Shown here one piece after another: positions 24,852-35,258 of a stretch of 64,000 nt of DNA. Made by a program: the position numbers and the translations under genes. The notes beneath the pieces are model-generated. The model worked only from the letters and a program-made list of their open reading frames with translations. It did no database searches and was not told the origin of the DNA. The DNA is taken from contig NC_081412.1 of the NCBI RefSeq assembly GCF_030272615.1, positions 98,207,796 to 98,271,795 on the forward strand. The letters are read 5' to 3'. Numbering within the stretch: the stretch's first letter is position 1; each line of letters opens with the position of its first letter. Source of the stretch: Cryptomeria japonica (lineage: Eukaryota; Streptophyta; Pinopsida; Cupressales; Cupressaceae).

Positions 24852-25137
24852 CTTTCTTGAGAACTAACTCTAAAAAGATGCAAAATTAGGAAATTCGCCT
24901 AGGCAAAAATGGAGATTGGAGTCTTCAACGTGAGCTTCTCCTAGCCAATGCACCTCCTTTATCAAATTCGCCACCCTTGGGGTCTTCAACGCTTTGAGGG
25001 AAAATTCGCTCCAACTCTAGTCAAAAACAAAGTTCGCACTCCTCCTTGGATGGAAATTTCGCTCCCTCTATTGCTCTTCCAAATTCTCGCATGCAACAAT
25101 GATTGAATGATGGTTTAAAATGCTTGAAAGTACCCCT

Positions 25138-25145
25138 CTTATATA
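25138..25145 (-). promoter_or_regulatory. TATA box of the element
   Basis: The minus strand reads GCGCCTATATAAGAGGGG, a strong plant TATA box. It is about 510 bp upstream of the gag-like ATG and about 340 bp downstream of the first hairpin of the array. Transcription would start near 25110 and run leftwards. Confidence 0.65.
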
Positions 25146-25486
25146 GGCGCTCACCTCCTTAATTGCACATAGGCCGACTTTTGGAAATAAGACAAATAAT
25201 AAATAAATTTTAAATAAATGGAGGCCGACTTTTGTAAAAATATGGAAATATAACCCAAGCGCTCTCCCTTTTTTATTCAATTTAATAATTAATTAATTTA
25301 AATGCCTTTGTATTTAATAATTTCGATTTTTTAAAAGGCCCAATCAATTATTAAATGCCTTATGCGCTATTTTTTTAAATGCCATTTTAATCAAATAATT
25401 CAAAGTTTTATCGAATTTTAGCATTTAATGTATTTCAAAATTTATTGGCGCCAAAACATGAGAGATGTAAGGGATACTAACCACAT

Positions 25487-27738
25487 CGCTCTGGTCCCTG
25501 GGAGAGGGACAGGAGCGCCTTAGCCAACTTGGATGGATTTTTACGCTCAAAGTCACTTCCTTTACGTCCAAACTGGGATCTTCATTCGTAACTTGGAGCT
25601 TGATCGATTCAATTTTTTGAAATGAATGCCTCCTAGACCATTTTTGCTCTGGTCCCTTGGTGAGGGACAGGAGCGATTTTTGCTTTTACTCCTTGGTCCT
25701 TGCCTTTTAAATCATCAAATCAATTTGCGAGGTAAGGAATGATCATCCTTGTTTGTCTTGCGCATGTTTAACTTGTCCACTGTAAAGCAAACTCGATATT
25801 CAAGTGATTTTCGCCCTGGTCCCTTGGTGAGGGACAGGAGCGAACTTTATATTTGAGCTCAAAATTGTTGACTTTCGACGTTAGCTCCTTGTTCATCATC
25901 TTCCAAAAGACATCTGGGATCTTGCATGACCTCGCCTTGACGTAGTTTTTGAAGGAAATGACCAGTTTAATAGAAATCGCCCTGGTCCTCCAGTGAAGGA
26001 CAGGAGCGAACTTTGGTCCATGGCGCAAATCCTTAATCATATTGATATCAAATTGTCTTCAAGGCGTAAAATGTTATTGCTTACTCCATCTTGAATGTAT
26101 GAAACGAAAGTGACATCTCAAAATTAGACATACTTGCATATTTCGCTCTAGTCCCTTGGAGAGGGACAGGAGCGCCTTGGCCACTTCTCATCACATTCGT
26201 GGTCTTTGTAACTTCACTTTCCCTCGAAGCACCTCCAACATCTTCGCCACCTTGTGCCTTGGCTTGGATCTGACCAAACTTGGAAGAGAAGTCTTGATAA
26301 TTTGTATTTCGCCCTGGTCCCTGGGAGAGGGACAGGAGCGATTTGGCAATTATAGGCTCAATCATTCTTTGCCAACGTTTAAAACTATCTTCAATGGATT
26401 CATTATGCTTCCCTTCACTTATCTCCAACATGGAACTTGTTCTAACTTTGTGGGAAATTTGCCTTATAAGGAAATCGCTCTGGTCCCTTGGAGAGGGACA
26501 GGAGCGCCTAGGACAAAATAGGTTTCACTTGTGCTTTGCAATCTTCAAAATTATCTTCAATAGAGTGGTTACGCCTTCTTTCATTTGCCTCAAACTTAAA
26601 ATTCACTTCACCTTCGCCAAAAACTTGTCCTTTAAGAAAATCGCTCTGGTCCCTGGGAGAGGGACAGGAGCGCCTTGGGCAATTTCATCAAGTTTTTGGG
26701 CTATTTACCACTTCGTTCTTTTTTGAGGCATTCCAAACATCTTTACCATCATGCCCTTTGGCTTGGACTTAACCAAATTCGGAAGGGAATGCTAGATAAG
26801 GTATATTTCGCCCTGGTCCCTGACAGAGGGACAGGAGCGATTTTGCATTTATTAGCTCACTTGTGTTTCGCCAACTTTCGAAATCATCTTTGACGGATTG
26901 GTTGGGTCGTCTTTCCTTCATCTCTGGCTTGAAATTCGCTTTCCCTTGGTCCAAAACTTGTCTTGAAAAAAAAAAAATCGCTTTGATCCCTTGGAGAGGG
27001 ACAGGAGCTACCTTTGAAATTTGCCTTGGTCCCTGACAGAGGGACAGGAGCGAACTTGACTTCTTGGTTGATTTTCTCCTTCATGGTGCATTCAAATTAT
27101 ATTCAACGAGTAAAATGTACCTTCCTTGTTCTTCTCAAATCAAGAAATCATTCAAATCTTGCAAGGATAAGGCGATCTTGGATTTCAAGCTCTGGTCCTT
27201 CAGTGAGGGACAGGAGCGATTTTGTCATTTTAGCACATTTCCTTGTTTGCAAATTACTTCAAATTATATTCAATGGACAAAAGATGCCCTCCTTGATCTC
27301 TTCCAATCCAAAAATCGTCTTGGTCCTGCAAGGACAGTGTAACTTTGAGAAACAAGCTCCGGTCCTTCAGTGAGGGACAGGAGCGAACTTTGTCCTTAAG
27401 GCCAAATGTTCAATTTTTCATTGCAAATGACTAAGTCTGGATGCTCCATTAGGTTGATTTCATCCCTTATTACGTCCTTGATGCTTTAATTTGATCAACT
27501 AAGGCCAAAAATGCCCTAAGTAAGCCATTTCGCCCTGGTCCCTGGGAGAGGGACAGGAGCGATTTGACCTTAAACCTTGAAAAACTTGCCATTTTTGAGT
27601 TCAAAAATCCTCAAAATCCTCAATCCATGTTCAACTGTGTCTCCTGGCGACCCTGCACAAGACAAATGAAACAAGTTAATAACCAAGATGCATAAAAATA
27701 CCAATTTCGCCCTGGTCCCTGACAGAGGGACAGGGACG
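25487..27738. repeat. array of 15 conserved 31-bp hairpins at 166-bp spacing
   Basis: Each hairpin has one arm CGCTCTGGTCCC (or CGCCCTGGTCCC), a 7-base loop and the other arm GGGACAGGAGCG. Arms match at 10 of 12 positions. Starts: 25487, 25645, 25812, 25978, 26144, 26310, 26476, 26642, 26809, 26979, 27022, 27188, 27355, 27531, 27708. Ten of the 14 intervals are 166-170 bp; one is 43 and the others are 158, 176 and 177. A degenerate extra copy lies at about 27318-27338. Spacers are alignable but diverged, so this is an old tandem repeat in which only the hairpin is conserved. It lies upstream of the TATA box. Confidence 0.93.
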
Positions 27739-28194
27739 ATTTTACCTCTATAGGCCAAAATATCAAGAATTTAGGCTTTCAGTCACTTCACAAGGCGTAA
27801 TTAGGTTATCTCCAAGGCCAAGGATCAATTATCAGAATTTCCAAAATTTGGTCAAAATTCATCCAGACAAGATTGCACAATTCCATCACTAACACTTAGG
27901 CAAAATTTGAACTTGCTTTCAAAATTCCGACTAGACCTAGACAGACACACCTGACATCCTGACAGACTCATCTCATTCCAAAATTGCAATCCATACGAGG
28001 ATGCTCAATAACCCTCAAAATTGACTGGACTGCGGCTTGAAAATATCAAAAAAGGAAACCCTAAGGCTTAGCCCTAGTCCAGACGACTCACTCACTTCCC
28101 CAAAATCCTAAAAGCAGAGAGAGAAACAGGCAAAACCGAGCAAAAAAGAGGGGGTCCCCATTTTAATGGGGCGATGTGTGAAATGGTCACAACA

Positions 28195-28199
28195 GGTTC
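28195..28199. repeat. target-site duplication GGTTC, right
   Basis: Exact match to 20338-20342, directly after terminal ...GGTCACAACA. Confidence 0.75.
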
Positions 28200-29397
28200 T
28201 TGTCAACTGCAATAAATGAATTTGACAAGCCAAACTTGCAAGGAGAGAGTAACTTTGGACCAGTCTATTTTGACCGATGGAAGGGTATTTGCCATCAAGC
28301 CTGCAATTTGCAGAATGAAGAAACTAACTAGAGGATTGTAGGGAACTGAACACCGCAACTCGTTAGAATTATTAGTGTAAATTCATACCTTTATTTTAAA
28401 CATTTGGTTTTCCACTTTGCATTTTAATTAGAGCTTGGAAAAGCAATTTACATCTTGACAGATTCAATGAGGATTTCTATAGATGATGATCAAGTGGGTG
28501 TCTGCACATTGCTATAGAGTAGTCTAATGGCATGTATTATTTGCATCACGATTGTTCAGTGCAAGTTGTGCATTGTTAATTAGACCTAGCACTATGCTTC
28601 TTAATTCCATCACGAAAACCCTTGTAACTGAACTTCAAATATCTCTCTTAACTGCTATTCCAGACTCCATGAATTCACCAAGAATGACAGCGATCTCTAA
28701 TAGAAAAAGTTCTCTATCTCAGATGTTTATGAATTCCAATATTTGCTAGATCTTATATTGAGAAGCCTCAAATATGTCACCTATCGTAAGGCATTCATTT
28801 TTGTGAACCATCAAATGTGATTATGTGAGTTAGCAAGATATTGTCTTTTGGAAAAATGGTCTCGTGGCAGGGGTCAGTCTATCTCTTTATTGTGATGGCA
28901 AAACGTCAAGTAAGATTTCATTTGAGAGTACTTTGGTCTTCTCTTGGGTCAATGTGAGAGTTGGAAGACATTATATTAGACTTATACCATATTTAAAGAC
29001 AAAATTGATTGTATAAATAGGGCAATACCATTTGTACAAAAGAATATGTCAACTCTTTTGGCTTTTTGATAGTAGAGATGGTTACAGTAACATTGGCCTA
29101 AGTGTTGAACCTGCAAGAGGCATGAAACTTGCAAAATGGTAAGGTTCGGCTTTTCCAAATCTTTAACAAGGAGTGATATGTAATACCAATGCCATTGTAG
29201 ACACTGAAATCTCGCTAATGCTGAAGATTTGCATGAATGTTAAGAGTGAATAGTTTTTAAGCTTGTCGCAATTTCTATGTGTTATTCTAACTTGCATTCT
29301 TACAGCCACTGCAACAATTGTTATGGTTTTCTCCATGCTGATTTTGTTTGGCTGGGTCCATACATAATATGTCTACTTTATTCGGATGGTGTAATGT
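28200..29397. other. non-coding DNA before the GDSL remnant
   Basis: No supported coding sequence. The 65-codon ORF at 28552-28749 has no recognisable domain. The missing first exon(s) of the GDSL gene would be expected here but no GDS block was found. Confidence 0.5.
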
Positions 29398-30305
29398 CCC
29401 AACTTCAGAATTTTTGGGAACACAGTGAATGACATAACCTCACACTTGGGAAGTGCAGAAGAGGTGGCAGAGTAGCTGTCAAAATCCATCTTTGCAATCA
29501 CATTCGGTAGCAATGATTATATAAATAACTATCTTGTTCCTGGCTTCTATTCAAGCAGCAGAACATATACTTCGGAGGCCTACAGTGACCTCCTCATATC
29601 TCATTTTTCACAACAATTAGTGGTGGGTTTGTGAATTCATATTTGGTGGCTTCCATGAAAGAATGGTGATGTTTTCTTTAATTATAGTTATTAGAAACTA
29701 TATTGGATCCTTCTGTACGTAGACGCTTGTAGTTTAGATGATGCTTATGATGAATGACATAACCTCACACTTGGGAAGTGCAAAAGAGGTGGCAGAGTAT
29801 CTGTCAAAATCCATCTTTGCAATCACATTCGGTAGCAATGATTATATAAATAACTATCTTGTTCCTGGCTTCTATTCAAGCAGCAGAACATATACTTCGG
29901 AGGCCTACAGTGACCTCCTCATATCTCATTTTTCACAACAATTAGTGGTGGGTTTGTGAATTCATATTTGGTGGCTTCCATGAAAGAATAGTGATGTTTT
30001 CTTTAACTATAGTTATTAGAAACTATATTGGATCCTTCTGTACGTAGACACTTGTAGTTTAGATGATGCTTACTGAAATAGTAATCTGTTATATAGAGGT
30101 AAAGATATAGAGATAGAGATGCTAACATCTCTGTATACTGACATGTATTGATTAAGAGATGGGAGATGGGTTATGTATGTGTAGAAGCTATACAACTTGG
30201 GAGCATGCAAGTTTGCATGGAAATCAATCTTCCAGGGGCACATTTTGTTTATGGGGATGCTTACAGTTCAGTTACAGACATAATCAACAATCCCACTTCT
30301 TATGG
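29398..30305 (+). pseudogene. GDSL esterase/lipase pseudogene fragments
   Basis: The exon at about 29398-29625 encodes FGNTVNDITSHLGSAEEVAE, then after a TAG, SKSIFAITFGSNDYINNYL and SEAYSDLLISHFSQQL. This is the GxND block of plant GDSL esterases/lipases (oxyanion-hole Asn in GSNDY). A second copy of it lies at 29738-29959. A further block at 30210-30302 encodes LPGAHFVYGDAYSSVTDI, which belongs to the conserved-Gly/Asp region near the C-terminal half, and ends at a GTAAGT donor. The catalytic Ser block (GDS) and the Ser-His-triad C-terminus are not found. Such enzymes are secreted and act on acyl esters; this copy is dead. Confidence 0.88.
29426..30074. repeat. 325-bp tandem duplication containing a GDSL exon
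   Basis: GACATAACCTCACACTTGGG starts at 29431 and again at 29756, exactly 325 bp apart. The copies end with GTAGTTTAGATGATGCTTA at about 29747 and 30071. I count about five to eight differences, so the duplication is recent. Copy 1 has GAG-TAG-CTG where copy 2 has GAG-TAT-CTG. Confidence 0.97.
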
Positions 30306-33300
30306 TAAGTAACTGCTTTATTTAGACGTTTAATAGTTCAATGGTCAAACAGGGAATGATACTATAGCTGGCATATTTTTTTTACAATAGATTTATGATA
30401 GCAATTGGTTTAATAGTGTATATTTTCAATCAATGTTTTTCAGTAATCTATAATTTCAAAATCAAGAAAAAATGATCCGCAACAGAAAATATACACAATT
30501 AAAACCAAAAGATATCAAACATCTAATCAATGTTCAGGAATAGTCATACCTAACTCTACTTATACATCAAATGGGTCAACAGTCAATGAAAAGCAAGATG
30601 TTTTAGCGGTGACTGTGACATATCTGTTAATTTTAACACTTTCAGATTAACTAAAATCAGAGAATCAGAATTTGTTTACTGATTAGGTTAATTAGTAAGG
30701 AGATTTATAGTTTCAGATTTAAACACTGAAGAAAAGAATTAAATAAAGACAAGACACAGTTACCCTGGGAAAACCTCCCAGGAGGAAAAACCCAGCCAGA
30801 AAAGATCCTGGGATCTGATTATGGATTATGGTTATGTAATCATTACAATACTTATCTCAAGAACTTGTAGAAATAGAAGTTGCTGTCACAGAAAGAATGG
30901 CAGATTGGTTGACTGTCATATGTGTGTTGATTGTTGATGGCTTGCTGCTCCTTTAACCCAGATTTGCAGACTCTCAAGGAATTCGCACTATCTTCACTAA
31001 GTTCGCTTTCTTCTAATGATGGAGTTCACACATCAACTGGCAGATTCAGATTGCTGATATGACGGATATGATTTCTGTATGTGCAGATGTAGACTTTCTT
31101 CCTGAGGTTCGCATTATCCAGACTTGTATATTTCGCATGAAGTGAATGCTTGAATTGATCATTTGTGATGAGGGTTAAATGCTCATTTATATGTGGAGCG
31201 AATCCTTTTAGTATGTCGGCCTTGCGAAGTAATAAAACCTTTTAATTATTTAATTCACTAAATTGCTTAATGCGAAGTTAGGATAGGCCCTATCATGAGG
31301 CGTGTAGATTTTAGTGAAGCGTGGAGGTGAGGCGTGGAGGTATAGGGCCCAGCCCTTATGCGTTGGAGAAGGGGCTGGCCCCCTTAGGCGGATTCCAATC
31401 TTGCCCAAGGCAATTGGAATCCGCTGCCCTAATTACAAACAACAATATCATGGTTGTTTTACTTAAACATTTAATAGCTCATAGTAGATGTATGATTGTT
31501 TTTTGTTTAACCATGCTCGATGAATGCCCCAAAACCAACTGACGAGCAACCTGGCCCTGCAATAATTGAACCTGCAATTATGCACTGCTTTAGTTGAGCC
31601 AAATTTCCTACTCAATCATCAGAAGGAATTCGATCTGCTTAAACTGATGCTTGGTTAACTGGTGAAAGGAAAATATTTCTGAGTATTTTATAAGTATACA
31701 GAACATTTACAAATTTAGAGAGGGCAAGAAAAATTAATTATTTTGTTTTCATGACTACCTTCCATTCTAATATTTTTGTTTCTTGTGTTCTTCTACAGAT
31801 CAAAGAAAGTGCAGCTCTTCGTTTATTCGAGATAAAAGAAAGTGAAGCTCCCTGTTTATTCAGCCACATTTATACATTGATTTTGTAACATTTCGGCTGA
31901 CACATAGATGATACAACCCTAAATTGTTACATCATTATCGTTAATAGATGGATAGATCGATTGGGAGGTTGTAAATGAGATGATTTGATGGAAATATGTA
32001 ATGGGGATAATATTCTTGACTTCTGCTGTCTGCGAGCATATCCTTCCCATTTTTCCTTCTGAATGACCGAATTTCGCATTTTTGAATGAGTAAATTCATT
32101 TTAATATTATAAAATTGTAATGTGAATGGCAATTCAGGCATGGTGTTCTTCAACTTCATATGATAAATTGCTATAATTGCTATCGGCAGTACAAATTGGA
32201 CCTTCCTCAGGTCCAACCGCTAGTATTTACAACTCCACATGAATAACTATGATGGTATTCCTTGCAAATACACAAGAAATTTAATAGTTCTTCTACGAGA
32301 TAGATCCAATGAAATTTACTCATTCTAACTCCTATTCAGCAGAGGTTTAGCGTTTCACTATGCAGATGGATTTCTTACCTTGAATAGAATTGGTACCTAA
32401 ACGAACTCTTGCACAAGTTTACATTCTAGCCGATGCTCTTTTGCAGTGTTCACCATGTTCCCAAGCATACATCCATTAAACATGAAGCTGCAATCTGCTT
32501 GTGTATAGGGAATTTCTGCACAAAGCTTGTGGAGAGAGTGGGCTCACTCACAGCCTTTCTTTAACATGTTAGTACAAGGAGACCGCATACGGATCTATCT
32601 ATTGGCATTTGCAACTCAATCCACTTTCATGAACTCAGGGTCTATTAAACATTTTTAAAGTCATTCAATATGCACAACCCCCTCTCGTGCTTCTGTCTCT
32701 AGCCCTTACGGTTAATGTTAAGATTGCAAAGTTGCCTCATACATCCCTTGGAATTTACGTGCATTGATACTGTGATATCCCTCATATACATATGGTGTTC
32801 TCTGATATATAAGCTCAAAAGTAGCCACTGCATACAACAGTTACACACCGATCAGACAACGTTATTTTATATTATGCCAAACAACACGATGTGCTGAATC
32901 AACTGAACATGAAGAAGAATCTATGGAGGGTATTCAGAAATTGTGCTAGGCAATTGAGTTATGTCAGGTTAAACTCCTTATTACACAACAATAATAGGAG
33001 ATAAGAATACTGAAAATTCTTGTAGCTAAAAAAGATGGCCATAATTTTGTCTCTTAGGGAGAAAATAAATAAACAAGTGGAAATAGAAACTCAAACATAG
33101 ACGCAAGCTGTGAAGATTGAGAATATAGGAAAAAATATCTCTGTAAGAGATGATAAAATAGAAAGTCCTCATGAAAAATTTGATAGGAGATATATCATCA
33201 TTTTTGAGAAAAACTAGAAACTCAAGCCGAGTTGAATTAGGCCATGGTAAAAACAGTGGAATTGGATGAAGAATTGGGTTAACTTCAAACTGAGCCTCCC

Positions 33301-33500
33301 TAGGAAGATAAACAAATCCAAACTGAACTGTTTTTTTCAAATGGTTCACAATGCAAATCCTTTTAAAGCTTCAGATTAAAGGTATAAGTAGCTATTCTAT
33401 ATGCCAAAATGACCACCTTGAAAAATCTAAAATGGAGGCTTGTAGAAATGGTGAGGAATCTTTGGCTTTCAAATACATCGGTTTTCCACAATCCTTGAAA
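30306..33500. other. non-coding DNA with LTR-like debris
   Basis: No gene found. The sequence at 30745-30800 (CCTGGGAAAACCTCCCAGGA and following) resembles the R region of plant copia LTRs. A GC-rich hairpin pair lies at 31345-31424. Remaining ORFs are short and unrecognised. Confidence 0.5.
31345..31424. repeat. two adjacent GC-rich hairpins
   Basis: The first pairs GGGCCCAGCCC with GGGGCTGGCCCC around about 15 bases. The second has perfect 12-base arms, GCGGATTCCAAT (31388-31399) and ATTGGAATCCGC (31413-31424), with a 13-base loop. Confidence 0.85.
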
Positions 33501-34024
33501 TTATGATTAATGCTTCTGGATTTGATTGTGTGTTATTTTTTGCATCAACGTTTCGGATTGCCCTCTGTGATCTAACATCAAGATGAATGAGTGCAATCAG
33601 AGTAAGATATGAAAGAAGCAGATCAAAGCAACTAAAAAGGTTGAGGGAAGAAGGGGGTGACACCAAACGAGGCCAAAAAGAATAAACTAAAAGATTTATC
33701 TACCGGGTCAAAGGAGATAAAAAGAGAAACAAAAAGAAAAAAATGAAAGAAGTACAAATATTAGAAATAAATATTAAAAAAATGAATTAAAAAAAAACAA
33801 AAGAAAAAATAAACTATAAAAAAGAGGGGTATATATATATGTGTGTGTGTGTATGTATTTAAGACATGTACATGTAACAATCTATAAACATATGTAGGAC
33901 TAAAAAAGTAAATTACAAGTGTGCGTGTATATATATGTATGTATGTACACACATACACATATATGTATATATAAATGCATGTATATGTATATGCATGTGT
34001 GTATATGTGTGTACATATACATAT

Positions 34025-34063
<39 letters not shown>

Positions 34064-34500
34064 AAGGATCAAGATTATAAGAAAGAGGAGAAAATAAGAA
34101 AAAGAAAATGCATCACAAACTTTAAAAAATAAAATAAATTAATAGCTAAAAAATTAATTGGATAAAAATGAGCAAAGAGAAAAAACAAACAATAAAATAA
34201 ACAAATACACAAACAACCCAAAAATAAAATAAGCAAACATAAAACAAATACAAACAAGTAAAAACTAAGGAAAAAAGAAGGAACTCTAGCCGCAAGAGAG
34301 AGAGGAGGGGAAGGGGAATTGAAGAGGTGAGCTAGGTATGGAGTGACCAAGGGGATGGGGGGAAGCACAAAGAAGAATAAAAGGTTGAGGGGATAAAGAA
34401 CACGAGATAGGGAGATGCTACAAAGCCCAAGACCTGTCGGGAACAAAAAGTGGTGGGAGAGAGGGGAGTAAAAAGAAAGAGGAAACATAGGGAAAAGAAG
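33501..34500. repeat. left inverted arm (pseudo-LTR-like) of the Penelope element
   Basis: It matches the reverse complement of 35923-37147 along its length: the outer end shares TTATGATTAATGCTT, the middle shares GAAGAAGGGGGTGACACC-like sequence, and the inner end shares GAGTAAAAAGAAAGAGGAAA. Its centre is a TG/TATG microsatellite with a (CA)n run at about 34026-34060. It is about 225 bp shorter than the other arm. Confidence 0.9.
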
Positions 34501-34679
34501 AAAATTGGAGACTCGGGAAGGATGGTTATGGGAATTTCTAAGGTTGGAAAGTAAAGGGTGCTAAGAAAAACTCAGACCCATTTGTCATCATGATTAAGTT
34601 TTGAGGGGTGGTTACTAATTGTTATGACTTCTTTGAGCTTCCTCTTTAAGTTGTCCTCTTTAAACAATTTGGGTATTTT

Positions 34680-35000
34680 CTAGGTAAATGTGGTGCTTAG
34701 TGGTGGAGGAATGCTCGGCTAAGGTAGATTTAGAGACACGCTCATGCTTAATGTCAGCGCAATGCTCTTCGATCCTGGTGCTAAATGAGTGACCTGTTTC
34801 ATCGATGTAAGTTGCGTCGCATGAACATACAACCTTTTAAACTCCCGAGTCTAAAAGGATATCTTTAGTGTCTTTAAGAGATGGGATGTGATTTGTTAGA
34901 GTATTGACAGGCTTGAAGGAACAATGAAGGCCTGTCTTTCTAAGGATCTTGCAGATTTTGTGAGGAATGCCTTCGATAGAGGGCAAGGAGGCATAAGGTA
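34680..35000 (-). pseudogene. GIY-YIG endonuclease domain of the Penelope element
   Basis: Minus-strand translation gives CKILRKTGLHCSFKPVNTL, then KDTKDILLDSGV, a stop, KVVCSCDATYIDETGHSFST, then RIEEHCADIKHE and STLAEHSSTTKHH. In GIY-YIG domains this corresponds to GVYK.xC.CGxxYIGxTGRSxxxRxxEH. The first tyrosine of the GVY block is replaced by a stop, and YIG is YID. The cysteine pair before YIG is kept, as in Penelope-like endonucleases. This domain nicks DNA for target-primed reverse transcription in the family. Confidence 0.85.
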
Positions 35001-35258
35001 TGGGAGAAATTGGGTTGAATTATGGTTAGGTAAGACACAAGTCTTGGCTTGCTTGAGGGCTCTTGCAATATGTTTGCTCTTATACCCATTTAATTTGAAG
35101 ACTTTACGTAGATGGGCAAGCTCATGTTCTAAGTTTTCTTCATTACAAATGCGAAAAGCCCTAATGGCTAGGGTTTTAAGGATGCTTTCCTTTTGGGTAG
35201 AGTGGTGATGGGAGGGAGAGTGGAGGCAAAGGTCAGTGTGAGTTGCTTTGTGAAAAAC

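Larger units (their letters stand above)
20343..28194 (-). mobile_element. 7.85-kb LTR-type element with gag-like ORF and hairpin array
   Basis: Ends are TG...CA (TGTTGACG at the left, CACAACA at the right) inside an exact 5-bp GGTTC duplication. In minus-strand order it contains a terminal region with 15 regularly spaced hairpins, a TATA box, a possible leader intron, a gag-like ORF chain, a polypurine tract and a 1.07-kb terminal region that itself has TG...CA ends and a TATA-like box. No RT, integrase or protease was recognised, so it is non-autonomous or internally deleted. By eye the two terminal regions are not copies of one another, which is unusual for an LTR element. Confidence 0.65.

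Noticed and set aside
24990-25000. TGGCGAATTTG on the minus strand as a primer-binding site (Lys-tRNA-like TGGCGCCCG)
   Set aside because: Only the first five bases agree; no LTR end is recognisable next to it.
25863-25880. TGTTGACTTTCGACG as the inner end of a second copy of the left terminal region
   Set aside because: Similarity to TGTTGACGTGTATT stops after about eight bases and no primer-binding site adjoins it.
26081-27373. Many overlapping ORFs of 60-127 codons on both strands across 25.8-27.4 kb
   Set aside because: They share ALVPxRGTGA-type sequence only because they read through the 166-bp-spaced hairpins; the repeat explains them and none has a domain.
25487-27738. CRISPR-like array (31-bp repeats with spacers)
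   Set aside because: Spacers are about 135 bp and related to one another, the repeat is inside a plant retroelement, and no cas genes exist. It is a diverged tandem repeat.
33761-34132. ORFs rich in Cys/Val/His/Thr at 33761-34132 and 36273-36605
   Set aside because: They are translations of TG/CA/TATG microsatellites in the Penelope arms.
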